Assembly (NCBI GenBank): GCA_033816765.1
Contig: CM066289.1
Location: forward strand, 682,001-746,000
Reading direction: 5' to 3'
Length of the DNA: 64,000 nucleotides
From: Nothopassalora personata
Lineage: Eukaryota > Ascomycota > Dothideomycetes > Mycosphaerellales > Mycosphaerellaceae
Shown: positions 31,045 through 41,428 of the stretch, piece by piece
Position numbering within the stretch: the stretch's first letter is position 1
Layout of the letters: every line of letters starts with the position of its first letter
The notes under the pieces: model-generated
Told to the model about the DNA's origin: nothing
Databases searched by the model: none
Seen by the model: only the letters and a program-made list of their open reading frames with translations
Made by a program: the position numbers and the translations under genes

Positions 31045-33036
31045 ATGCATACCTCACAGATTGCGGCTTTGTCAAGCCTTGTCCTTGGAACTCTTGCCCA
31101 TCCTTTTCATGACTCTCATGCTCTAGAGTCGAAACATGAGGCCCTCCAGCGACGACAGCTGAATTCACAGCTGAGCCTCAGACTGGATAACCTTCGACCG
31201 CAGCAGCGATCTAGATATGTAGCTGAAGATGGAGAGAACTCTGTCCAGATAACATCCGCTCCAGCTACCTCAGATCCAATCGAGGCCGCGACGAACCACT
31301 TGAGGAGTATCCACCCAGATGCCGAGTTCCGCAGGGTTAACGACAACCACGTCTCAAGCAACGGCATTGCGCATGTGTACTTCAAGCAGACCTTGAATGG
31401 GCTGGATATCGACGATGCTGACTTCAACGTCAATGTAAGCGCGCGTAGTCCACTGCTATAGAGACAAGAGCTGAAAGATGATCTATAGGTTCGAGCGGAT
31501 GGCACCATCTTCTCCTACGGAAGTTCCTTCTACACCGGACCACTACCAGAAGCAGCACCAGCTGCAGAGGATGTTGCTAGGCCACAGCCAGTGTTGGACT
31601 CCGTAGTCGAAGTCCTTGCTTTGCCGATACAGCCTGCTGAAGCCGAAATCGTAGTTGAAGAGACCGCACGATATTTCACTGTCCAGGGCTTGAACAACGT
31701 GGAATCACCTCCAGAGGGTCAGCTGGTCTACTACCGTAACGCCGAAGGCAACTTGATCTCAGCGTGGCGATTGGAGACCGACGTCCGCGAGAATTGGCTC
31801 ACTACCTATGTGGATGCAGCGAACGAGAATAACATCCTGGCTGTTACAGATTACGTTGCCGAGTCAACCTACGAGGTCTTCAAGTGGCCACTGAACGACC
31901 CAAGGAACAACCGCCGTACTACAGAGGTGCTGCCATTCGATACCCGCGCAAGCAGCTTAGGCTGGCACCGCGACTCTGACACTCGGTACACCGTCACTCG
32001 TGGCAATAACGCTATCGCTCAGCCAAACACCGATGGCAATACAGAGTTCCTGAGCGAGCCGCGTCCATCCGGTGGTGCCCTCAATGTCTACACTCCTCCA
32101 TTCGATCCAGCCATGGAGCCAGCACAGTACATCAATGCATCTACTGTCCAACTCTTCTACACCTCCAATTACTACCGCGACATCCTCTACGTCCTCGGTT
32201 TCACCGAAGCCGCCGGCAACTTCCAAACCTCCAACTTCGGCAAAGGCGGTGTCGGCGGCGACAGCGTAATCCTCAACACCCAAGACGGCTCTGGTCTCAA
32301 CAACGCCAACTTCGCCACACCCCCTGATGGCCAGCAAGGCCGTATGCGGATGTACGTCTTTAACCAATCCGTCCCGAACTGTGACAGCTCCTTCGAAGCC
32401 GGTATCGTGATCCACGAGTTCACCCATGGCCTCACGAACCGCTTGACTGGAGGTCCCGCCAATTCGCGCTGTCTCAGCGTGCTCGAATCGGGAGGAATGG
32501 GAGAGGGCTGGAGCGACTTCTACGCCACCGCAATCCGCTCCACACCCGGCGACAGCCGCACCACAAACTACCCGATCGGCGACTACGCTTTCAACAACCC
32601 CAAGGGAATCCGCGCATTCCTCTATAGCACCAACATGCAGACCAACCCATACACCTACTCCTCCCTCAACGGCCTCACACGAGTCCACCAATTCGGAACA
32701 GTCTGGTGCACGATGCTCTACGAAATGATGTGGAACCTCATCGACAATCATGGTAACACTGCTTCGCAGCGCCCTGTCCTGGGATTGAACGGAAGACCCG
32801 ATGATGGAAAGTACCTGTCGATGAAACTTGTGCTTGATGCCCTGACGCTGCAGCCTTGCAATCCTACGTTCATTCAGGCGAGGGATGCGATTCTGGATGC
32901 GGATCGGGCGTTGACGGAGGGGGAGAATCAGTGCAGTATTTGGAGGGCTTTTGCGAAGAGGGGATTGGGGGAGAATGCAGCGAGGCTTGGGGAGGTTTAC
33001 ACGGATGATTTTACGATCCCGGCGGGAGTGTGCTAA
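31045..33036 (+). CDS. Secreted fungalysin (M36 metalloprotease)
   Basis: Exons are 31045-31434 and 31489-33036 (54-bp intron, GTAAGC...ATAG), giving 645 residues, normal for the family. A secretion signal (about 1-18, ending Leu-Ala-His-Pro) is followed by the inhibitory propeptide with FTP-type text (about 60-240) and the M36 catalytic domain. The zinc motif His-Glu-Phe-Thr-His is at 439-443 and the third zinc ligand Glu at 469 in Gly-Glu-Gly-Trp-Ser-Asp. Fungalysins are secreted, self-processed enzymes that digest proteins such as elastin, keratin or plant chitinases. Without the intron the second exon would appear to start at an internal Met (31591) and lose the propeptide. The gene lies only 470 bp from the retroelement block and shows no RIP. 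It converges on the RING gene to its right. Confidence 0.95.
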
Positions 33037-33489
33037 GTCCTGTTGTGGTGTTGTTACATTCTTCTTCTATGTACAGATTCCCCCTGCTCGCATGCAGGCT
33101 TGCGATGCAGTCAACGGAATCCCACAAACCGGCCATCCCGGATTTCTCGCCTCACCCCTTTACGAAGGATTAGTGGTTGAAGTACATCCGACATGCCCCG
33201 TGTGCATGCAACTCCACTTCTCCGACACACTCGCAATGCCTCAAGCGAACGAAGTTGATCACTCTGTTCCACGTCAGCTCGAAGATTGGCCACAAGTTTG
33301 GACGAAGATCCATAATATCTCCGCCACGCTCAGGTTCGTCGTGCGCCAGAGCAATCTTCCCGCCGTCGAACAAAGTTGCCGCATCTGAGCAGATGAACGT
33401 CTTGAAGAATGCGCTGTCGACATCCCTAGCGAGCATGCGATAGAGGGTGCTGGCAGAGACATTCGCGGCGTCGATCTGATTGATGGTAC
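33037..33489. other. Intergenic region between convergent genes
   Basis: These 453 bp are shared 3' space of the fungalysin (+) and RING (-) genes. Several overlapping short ORFs on both strands have no domain or conserved start and are not called. Confidence 0.6.
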
Positions 33490-34692
33490 TTAGATGACTT
33501 CGACCTCCGGGAAGTTGGCCGGGTTGTGGTGGAAAGGGGTTGAAGACTCAGGTTCGGTGCGTGCTGTATCGACGAAGTAGTCCCAGAGACGAACGAGTCG
33601 TTTGGCGTTGACTTGGAGGCTGTTTTGGGCGGTGGGGAGGAGGAATTTGGCTTGAGTCCTGTCAAGGTCAGCACAAGAACGCTCAAAGTTCTCCCAATCG
33701 TTGTAACGCGTGTCGTAGATGTAGTGTCCTGCTGAATCAGTGCCGTGTTTCAAATTTATGAACTGCTCAGGGGTCGCCAGAGAAGTCCGGCACATTGGAC
33801 ATGTCGCCTTGGCGCCTTTACCCTCGATCCATGTACTTAGACAGCTGTGGCAATAGATGTGTTTGCAGCCGCTGATCTGGACCGAAACAACCTGCTTGTG
33901 ATCGAAGAGGATCTCACAGATGTGGCACTCACTGCCATCTTCGTTTTCAAGAATCTCTTGTTCGAGCTCCTCCATGGTAACCTTGTGGCAGACCGAAGGC
34001 ACCAAAGACGGAGCTCTGGCTGCCTTCCAGCCAGCAAGGGAGTTCACAGCGTCTACGTCGGGTTCTTCTTCAGCTCGATACTGCTTGATGGTGAAACGTG
34101 CATGTCTGACTGCACGGTCGGAACTCAGCAGCAACAAGTCCCACATGTCGCGATACCAAGTCTCTGAGGCCACGTCTGAATTGCCAATTCGGAGGAAAGA
34201 TTGTGCGGACATGACATAAAACTTGTGCATCTCCTTGGCGGATCCATCAGCGCATTGTAGCTTGCTGACTCGACGAAAGCTCACGTCATGGAAGTGGTCG
34301 CGGTGCTCGAACCCGGGGATGGCAAGTTGGCAGAGGGATGCCCAGAGCTCGGTCGTTCCTGCGCAGCTGGAGAGCTTTCTCGTGTCACTGACCAGTGCCT
34401 TGACATCGTGGCCATCGGATTCCTCTTCGTCGTACTGCTCAGAGTGACCTGGGAGGGCTTTTGTGTACGACACGAAGCGTGTTGCCTCCTTGGTGTCTCG
34501 ATCGGTATGCGCTTCCACCTTCGGGTCCTTGATGAGCGAAGAGGGCTCATAGCGAATTTCGACGTCTTTGGGAAAGGCCAGCTTCCACTCCTCAAAGGGA
34601 GTCAATACTTCGAGGGCAGGGTAGCGAATGTTGACCTTGTGGTGGAGATCGAAAGCGCTGACGAGTGATGCGTTTGCGGAGATGGTTTCCAT
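33490..34692 (-). CDS. RING-finger protein, probable E3 ubiquitin ligase
   Basis: This is a single-exon ORF of 400 residues. The first 250 residues are mostly alpha-helical, with no family I can name. A C3HC4 RING finger occupies residues 256-301: Cys256, Cys259, Cys276, His278, Cys281, Cys284, Cys298 and Cys301, with Trp288 in the E2-contact position. The tail (310-400) is mixed, with a Trp-Glu-Asn-Phe-Glu stretch. RING domains of this type usually pass ubiquitin from an E2 to a substrate; the substrate here is unknown. There is no signal peptide or membrane span. Similar one-RING proteins occur in many copies in Dothideomycete genomes (from memory). Confidence 0.85.
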   Translation of the reverse strand: METISANASLVSAFDLHHKVNIRYPALEVLTPFEEWKLAFPKDVEIRYEPSSLIKDPKVEAHTDRDTKEATRFVSYTKALPGHSEQYDEEESDGHDVKALVSDTRKLSSCAGTTELWASLCQLAIPGFEHRDHFHDVSFRRVSKLQCADGSAKEMHKFYVMSAQSFLRIGNSDVASETWYRDMWDLLLLSSDRAVRHARFTIKQYRAEEEPDVDAVNSLAGWKAARAPSLVPSVCHKVTMEELEQEILENEDGSECHICEILFDHKQVVSVQISGCKHIYCHSCLSTWIEGKGAKATCPMCRTSLATPEQFINLKHGTDSAGHYIYDTRYNDWENFERSCADLDRTQAKFLLPTAQNSLQVNAKRLVRLWDYFVDTARTEPESSTPFHHNPANFPEVEVI

Positions 34693-35984
34693 ATTGGCGA
34701 TCTGAGCACTGCTCGGTTGTGTGCTTTGTGTCTTTTATTGGAGGACTATTTTGTCTATTTCTGGTTGCGATAGGCTCTCAGAGGAGTGTCGTAGTGATAG
34801 AGCGATATAGTGTAGTGGTACTGTCTTTTCGACTCGAAGAGATGTTTTATGCATGAGCTCTACTGATGAAAGCATTGTGGTGAACAGAGAAAAATGCTCG
34901 AGCACATAATTCTCTGTTGTGAATGCTCTGTGAGATGTAAGTAAATGGAATAGAACTTCTTTGGCGCTATGTTTTTTCACATGACAACATTGCTGCAGTG
35001 CCAGTCTCAATGATAGAATTGGGTTACAACTCAAACTAGGGCCTGTATCCCTTAGCCAGAAGCGCCGTCATAGATGTATGGGTCGCGACTGGCAGAGTGC
35101 CCTGGCTTCGAAGGACCGATCGTCGCTTCTCTGCCGCTGGGCGTTCCATGCTGTCGTGAAGTCACGGATCTGAGTTCCATGGACTGAGTGGTGTCTGCTT
35201 GTGGGAAAGCATTCGAAAGTCTTCAGAGCATGCTTCTTCTCTTGCATCCGAAAGTCGTCATCTGATGCTGCTTGTTGAAGACTCACAGACGCCCAGTGCG
35301 CCAGTCGATCGAATAGCGGCGATCGTAACAGTTAGTTATATCGTTTTCGCTGACAAGGTCGTCATTTATGATGTGAACTCCATTGTACAGTACCACCAGC
35401 AGGATGATCGAAATGTCCGACTACCTGCAAGTGTGCTTCATCGTCATTCGTTGACGAAACATATATACCAAAGCATCATATGTCGGTCTGCCTTGAAGTG
35501 TCTCGTTTCGAATGCAGCGGGTCTAGCGCTGGGTGTGTATTGATGGGTGGTTTGCAGCGTGAGTATAAGTGCTAAGCGGGATAGACGTGGCGGCTGGAGA
35601 ATAAAAGGATTACGATGCGGTTCCTGGTTCTCAAAAGGGCGCCGAGATGCTCCTTTAGGCGGCGGCAGTGGCGAGGGCGAAGAGATCGAGACATAGTTGG
35701 GATCTAGCGCACAAGGGGATCAGTGTACTTGATGACATGTCTCAAAACGTCAACGAACATGTCCAAGCTCTGCAGACGGCCGCCTGATACTGCATGTTTC
35801 ATGTGCTCATCGGGGGGATCTGAAAGTCTGAAAAGCTGGAAAGTCAAGCTGGAGAATTTCGTTCGTTAGGCCAAGGGACACAGCGCTCTTCCATGTGGCG
35901 CGTTCATAAGCACCGAGCTAGCTGCTTCTATAACGCCTGCTCCTTCCTCATGCATGAAGTCCCGATTCGTTCCCAGAAAGTATC
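34693..35984. other. Intergenic region with no supported gene
   Basis: About 1.3 kb lies between the RING gene's start and the end of the uL14 gene. Short ORFs (for example 35199-35543 plus, 114 codons; 34735-35034 minus) lack domains. I see no RNA gene or repeat. Confidence 0.55.
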
Positions 35985-36604
35985 TCACATCACAACACCG
36001 GAGTTGGAGGCAATACGCTGCGTCATTGTCAGTACTCTTGCCCAAATGTCCGCCTCCCATATACATGTCTGTACTCACCGGCCAAAGCTCCGCAGCCTCC
36101 TTACCCACAGGACCAGTGATGGCGGATCCCTTCATCTCGCCCTTGGGGTTGACAATGACACCCGCGTTGTCCTCAAAGTACAGGTAGACACCGTCTGCTC
36201 TCCTCCATGGCTTGCTCTGTCGGACGATGACTGCTGGCATGACCTTCTTCCTCAACTCTGGCTTTCCCTTCTTGACAGTGGCCATGACCATGTCACCAAC
36301 ACCGGCGGCTGGAAGACGGTTGAGACGTGCACCAAAGCCCTTGACGGAGATGATGTACAGGTTGCGGGCGCCCGAGTTGTCGCAGCAGTTCATGACTGCG
36401 CCGCTGTTCAATTCGTTAGTGTCATGTTCCACTTCTTTCTCACGTTTCATGTGTTGTGTTCGTGGATGCTCGTTCGCAAGGATTTTCTCATTCGAGGTAT
36501 GCGGTCGGCCGGATTGGCTCTGGGTATGGGTGTTCGTGGACGTACACTGGCAAACCGAGGGTCATCTTCAGCTTGTTACCGCTGGTGGAGATTCTGGCAG
36601 ACAT
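35985..36604 (-). CDS. RPL23: 60S ribosomal protein uL14 (L23 in yeast naming)
   Basis: Exons on the minus strand are 36604-36546, 36403-36079 and 36017-35985; the introns are 142 bp (GTACGT...ACAG) and 61 bp (GTGAGT...GCAG). Joined length is 417 bp and the product 138 residues, normal for uL14. The first exon codes for a short N-terminus ending Leu-Gly-Leu-Pro-Val. The second starts Gly-Ala-Val-Met-Asn-Cys and contains the conserved Asp-Asn-Ser-Gly-Ala-Arg-Asn, the [12 protein letters not shown] block and Phe-Glu-Asp-Asn-Ala-Gly-Val-Ile. The third codes for the terminal [10 protein letters not shown]. The start ATG at 36604 has a strong GCCGCCATG context. uL14 sits at the subunit interface of the large ribosomal subunit. 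Many introns early in ribosomal genes are usual for fungi. Confidence 0.97.
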
Positions 36605-36863
36605 GGCGGCGGTATTGTTTGGGTGGTGTCCGGTTCTTTGGTTGGCTCCGCTGCCTTTGAAGTCGTCGAGATCGCGCACAAATCTCAAGACTGAGAGGGT
36701 CGTGCCTTCCGCCCACATCAATTCGAGCGAAGACTTGGCGGAGCTTAGTCATCCACTCCCGAAACAGCTCGACTGATGAAACGATACAACTTCGACAATA
36801 TGCACATTGTAGTGTTGCATGATTCATTCTATCTTCACACGCTATACTTCACATGCTTCTGCT

Positions 36864-38534
36864 CTATCCTAGCAGGTCATCGAGACCGCTGCTGCCGGTG
36901 CTGGGCTTCTGCTGCGACTGACCAGGGATCGCAGCAGGCGCATTCGCACCATACAGACCAGCCTGAGTCTTCTGCTTGGCCATGTCTGCAATCGTCGGTC
37001 CCTTCTGTGCTGCCTGGTTCTTCTTGATGCCGCTGCCGGACAGCAGACTAGCAAAGGCATCGCCACCAGCCTTCTTCTGAGCTGGTTTTGCGCCAATCTG
37101 TCCAATCGGGGGAGTGACACCAGACCCAGGCGTTCCTGGTTGCGAGGCTTGGCCAGCTTGCACTGATGTGAAGTAGTTGGGTCCTGTGGGCTGGTAGCCA
37201 GTTGGCTTCTGCGCTTGCGACAGCGGTGGCGAAGAGAAGCCCGACATAGAAGGTGTACCTGAGCTTGGTGGTGGCGAGGTAGTAGAGAGGAGATTGCCAA
37301 AAGCCGCGTTCTGCGATCCGGATTGTGGCGTGGGTTGCGCGTATTGTGTAGCAGACGATGTCGAAATCGAGCTGTAATTCGGCTTGGGAATGCTTGGAGC
37401 TGCAAGAGGTGCTGGTGCAGCTGCGGCAGGCGTGGCGGATTGGAAGTCGTCAAAGTCGTCATCATCTGCTGGCGCAGGAGCTGCTTGAGTAGGCGGAGCG
37501 GCCAAGATCGCTGAGGATGATGCGCCATTCGAAGACGCTGCGGTAGTGGTCGGTTCGTCATCGCCAAAGTCGAACAGGTCCACTTCAGGCTCCTTCGGCT
37601 TTGACGGTTCTGCTTTCTTTGCCTTTGCTTTTGGCGGTGCCGTCGTCGCTTTCCTGCGCGCAGTAGGAGCGGTCGCACCTCCATCGTCGTACTCGTCATA
37701 CTCATCGAACCTCTCGGCGTTGTTTGTACGGCCGCCCTCGTCATGTTCATCGTGCTGTTCACCTCCGAAACCACCTCCGTCACCGTATACACCTCTTGAT
37801 GTTCCGCCAAGTGTTCCTCCATAGCCAGCACTTTCACTGCCGAAGCCTCCGTATCGGCCTGAGCTGCCAGAACTGAAACCTCCTGAGCCCAGTCCAGCAC
37901 CGCCTTCTACACCACCGTACTTGTTCTTTGTCATTCGTGCCTTCTTACGTTCCTGCCGTATCCGGTCGACATCGCTCAAGAGGTCGGTAAGCTCTTTGCT
38001 TCGATTCCGTACGTTGATGCCCTGGTCTTTGCCGTTCTGATCGATGTAGTGGAATTGTCGAAGCATCTTGAGGAGGGACAAGTGAGATCGTGCATCGTCG
38101 ATAACCCGCTCTGAGCCATTCTTGATCAGGAACTCCATCAGCTGCAACGCTTTGTAGATCTGACGCCATTCCTCTGCGGACTTCTCGGTGAACCGCTTGT
38201 ATATCATGGGCATGATCTCGTTGAGCAATTGGCTGTGCAGTTATTAGTACAAGAGTGGAGCCACCGTGCTGCTGCCTCGCATACTAGTTGAATGTGCCGT
38301 TCGCAATCTCCTGCATCATGGTCGAGGAAGCACCCCATGGCTCGTTGTTGGTGGCCTCTCTGACCTTGGCCTCCATCTCCGTGTAGTTCATGACGGCTAC
38401 GCTTTCAGTCAGCTCCTCATTTGTCGAACCTGGCCGTTTTGCATATGCGCACCATTTTGTACTTTCCGCACGCCGGCCTTGATGTCGTAGAGTGTTAACT
38501 GGCTGACTTGCTCGCGGATGCTGTTGAGATCCAT
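36864..38534 (-). CDS. ENT3: ENTH-domain clathrin adaptor, epsin-3 (Ent3) type
   Basis: Exons are 38534-38453, 38396-38285 and 38232-36864 (introns 56 and 52 bp), giving 520 residues. The ENTH domain covers about 1-150, starting Met-Asp-Leu-Asn-Ser-Ile-Arg-Glu, with the Glu-Pro-Trp-Gly phosphoinositide-binding region near 45. It is followed by a Gly/Ser/Tyr-rich linker, a Lys/Arg-rich stretch (about 260) and acidic-Phe motifs (Leu-Phe-Asp-Phe-Gly-Asp-Asp and Asp-Asp-Phe-Asp-Asp-Phe). Such motifs bind the ear domains of GGA and AP-1 adaptors in yeast Ent3. The Gln/Pro-rich tail ends Leu-Asp-Asp-Leu-Leu-Gly, a clathrin-box-like end. There are no ubiquitin-interacting motifs and no Asn-Pro-Phe, which argues against endocytic Ent1/2. 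The likely role is cargo sorting between trans-Golgi and endosomes. Confidence 0.88.
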
Positions 38535-39213
38535 GTTGGCGGTCGCTCGCTCGAGCGCAATTGCACAGAGGACACAAGGAGTAGCTGTTGTGTAGCAGAG
38601 GGATGTTCACAACAACGGTCTTTGTCCTAGCATCAACGTGTTGCGTGGTTGTAGTTGAAGCCGATGTCCCTGATCAGGGCGCTACTTCGAAAGGAGGCCT
38701 GTGCGCGAAAATCGATGGCCTCACGAAGAAGACTTGTCTCATCAAACGACTGTTTCTCCAACCCACTCTGTACTATCATATCTACATTTCATCTCTGCTG
38801 TCGCCGGTTCATTCTGTAGAGTAGTAGTAAGTCACGCACACTCCCGGTGGGCCCCACGCCGCCAGTCCTTATTAGCATACAACAAACGTGGCTGATAAAA
38901 ACATTTGTACCAGGCCTGCGATCCCATCAGCTGTACTATACCGGTAAGCCGACCATGCCGCCTGCCTCCCGTCCTGCCTGCCATGCACCTATGAGCGTCA
39001 TGCCGATGCAACATGGCCCGACACGGCCAAAGTTGCTGTGTTGTGCTTCCAACCAACACGCCGCAGCTGTGGCAATGGGCTCAGATCGGGAGCTTCACTC
39101 GTCCCTGAATTTGCCGACGGAGCTAACAGTGCAGTGACGAGTGACGCCAAAGCAGCCAAAGCAGCACCGTGCTCGACTGCCCCGCCTTGCTCTTTTCTCG
39201 ACCCCTCCACGAG
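38535..39213. other. Divergent promoter region of ENT3-like and cyclophilin genes
   Basis: These 679 bp lie between the two divergent start codons. I see no further gene; short ORFs on both strands lack features. Confidence 0.6.
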
Positions 39214-40026
39214 ATGTTTTCTTCCAGCTCACCACTCCTCAAAACCACCACCTCAAAGACCTTCAGAACCTGTCAACCAACTTTCAACCGTTCCTTCCAC
39301 GCCTCGTCAGTAAACATGGTCATCAAGGCTTACTTCGACGTCACCTGGACCGGCCCAGAGATCAAGACCGATGCTAACGGCAAGGTCATCAGCAAGGACG
39401 ACTCTCCAGCTGGTAAGTCTCCCCACTGCTCAATGGCAGCGAACGCATTCATCAGAGCTCATTTCATGCTCAATTCGAGCTGACATGCAACCACAGCACG
39501 CTCTGGCCGCATCAACTTCAACCTCTTCAACGATGTCGTCCCAAAGACCGCTGAGAACTTCCGCGCACTCTGCACTGGTGAGAAGGGCTTCGGCTACGCT
39601 GGCTCCAAGTTCCACCGGGTGATCCCAGAGTTCATGCTTCAGGGTGGTGACTTCACCCGTGGTAACGTAAGTGAAGCTTCACACACTCGCGTCGAATCTC
39701 TCTGCTAACACGATCTTCAACAGGGCACTGGTGGAAAGTCCATCTACGGCGAGAAGTTCGCCGACGAGAACTTCAAGCTCACCCACAACAAGCCATTCCT
39801 CCTCTCCATGGCCAACGCCGGCCCAAACACCAACGGCTCGCAGTTCTTCGTAACCACCGTCGTCACCAGCTGGCTCGACGGCCGCCACGTCGTCTTCGGC
39901 GAGGTTCCAGATGACGATGCCGAGTCCAAGGGCATTGTCAAGTCGATCGAGGCTTGCGGTTCCAGCAGTGGTGCCATCAAGTACAAGGACGGCCCGCCAA
40001 CCATCGTCAAGTCTGGCGTCTTGTAG
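39214..40026 (+). CDS. Cyclophilin A-type peptidyl-prolyl cis-trans isomerase, probably dual-targeted
   Basis: Exons are 39214-39412, 39497-39666 and 39724-40026 (introns 84 and 57 bp). From the first ATG the product has 223 residues; from the in-frame ATG at 39316 (AAACATGG) it has 189. The 34-residue extension is rich in Ser, Thr, Lys and Arg with no acidic residue, as expected of a mitochondrial presequence. The cyclophilin fold follows, with active-site text [21 protein letters not shown] and [10 protein letters not shown] (the Trp that binds cyclosporin A). Neurospora makes cytosolic and mitochondrial forms from one gene in this way. Function: proline isomerisation in protein folding. 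Confidence 0.95.
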
Positions 40027-41428
40027 AAGAAGAGCTGAGACGTGTTAATAGAAGATGCATGCATGCATAAGACACGATACCTGCGAGGTAGCTATAACGG
40101 CTACGATCTGCCATCAGGCACACGCCGATGAGCTCAAAAAGTAGACTGCATATGGTATGCAAATGCTCTTCTCGACATCAAGAAATGTTGTCTTGTTTCT
40201 ATGCCACTGTCGTCATCTTCATGCCGTACTTTTACTACTAACTCTTCTTTACGCGTCTGCCTTGGTTCGAGCTACAGTGTCTACTCTGTATACTCAAAAC
40301 AGAAGCATGGAACCAAATACCTTGCGGCTCAAAAGGCACCCTCTATTCTGGCGAGTAATCCGAGACACGGCATGATGTGACAAGATCCTACAGTTCAATC
40401 ATTTCACGCATATTTCATATTCTGGCTGCCTCAGTAAACATGTTGATGAAGCACGCAGCCTCAATCCATTGTGATTACAGAATTCTGTTGATCAGCCAGA
40501 TCCGATCAAACGTCGATCAAGCATCTACGCACCCATTAAGGCGAAGAATTCGTGAGATGTGGCATGGCCGTGGCGAGCAACTGATTCTGATGCCGACTGG
40601 ACGACAAAGGCTTCACAATCACAGCTGTTAATGACAGACACATTGGGTATGTCTTGCTGTTGTCAGTTGATGGAGGTAGGCTTCCACAAGCTGATGACCC
40701 GCGGAGAAGCCCGTCTTTCTCGCGAAACGTGGCACAATTTGTAGAGGATGCTGTCGTCAGCCGTGGTATGGCCGATGGAGTCGTCATCGGAGATTGGATT
40801 GTTGAGTGGTTGCTTCTCGTGAATGTTGTGCTGAACGCGTACTGCCTGTGAAAGAGTCACAGCAGTGCGCTGAACTTGATTGACCTTATAGAAGAAGTAA
40901 ATCTTCAAGTACAGTTGAGAACGAGTGAGACGAAGTGGTGGGAGGTTGAGGACCACAAGAGCCGCGGTGCGATGCTTCGGTGTGGAGAGATGAACTCGAA
41001 TTGCTGTCTAATTATATCCCCCGCTGCACTGCGCTTACAATAAGGTTCGATGCACCTCTTCGCGTCGACGATGTGCATGTCCCTCGATACGACACTTGGC
41101 ACAGGATCAACGACACCTGTCGGTGCGTGATCTGTGGCGGGCGTGGTGACCTCTCTCGTTCTTCGCGAGGTGTCTGCAACGGCTCGGTCATTCGTTATAT
41201 CTTCTGTATCAGTTACGCTGGACACGAACCTTACGCGGGATTGAGACCCAACACGTCGACCCTTGCCGGCATTCCATGTGTCACGAGCTGGCCCTGGGAG
41301 GATCTGGGCACGCGAGTGAATACCTTCGCTAGAACTGAATTTCGCTGTGAGCCGGCTTGGCTTCCTCTTTCCTCAAACTTCTGGTGCTGGTCACTGGGAT
41401 TCTCTCTTAATAACCGGGCTTTGGCGCG
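40027..41428. other. Intergenic region with no supported gene
   Basis: These 1.4 kb precede a long ORF and probably include its promoter and 5' UTR. The open plus frame at 40980-41474 (164 codons) overlaps the next start codon in another frame and has no recognisable domain. I see no RNA gene. Confidence 0.55.

Noticed and set aside
31957..32751. 264-codon minus ORF opposite the fungalysin gene
   Set aside because: It mirrors the codon pattern of the plus-strand catalytic domain, which has clear M36 motifs; its own text has no domain.
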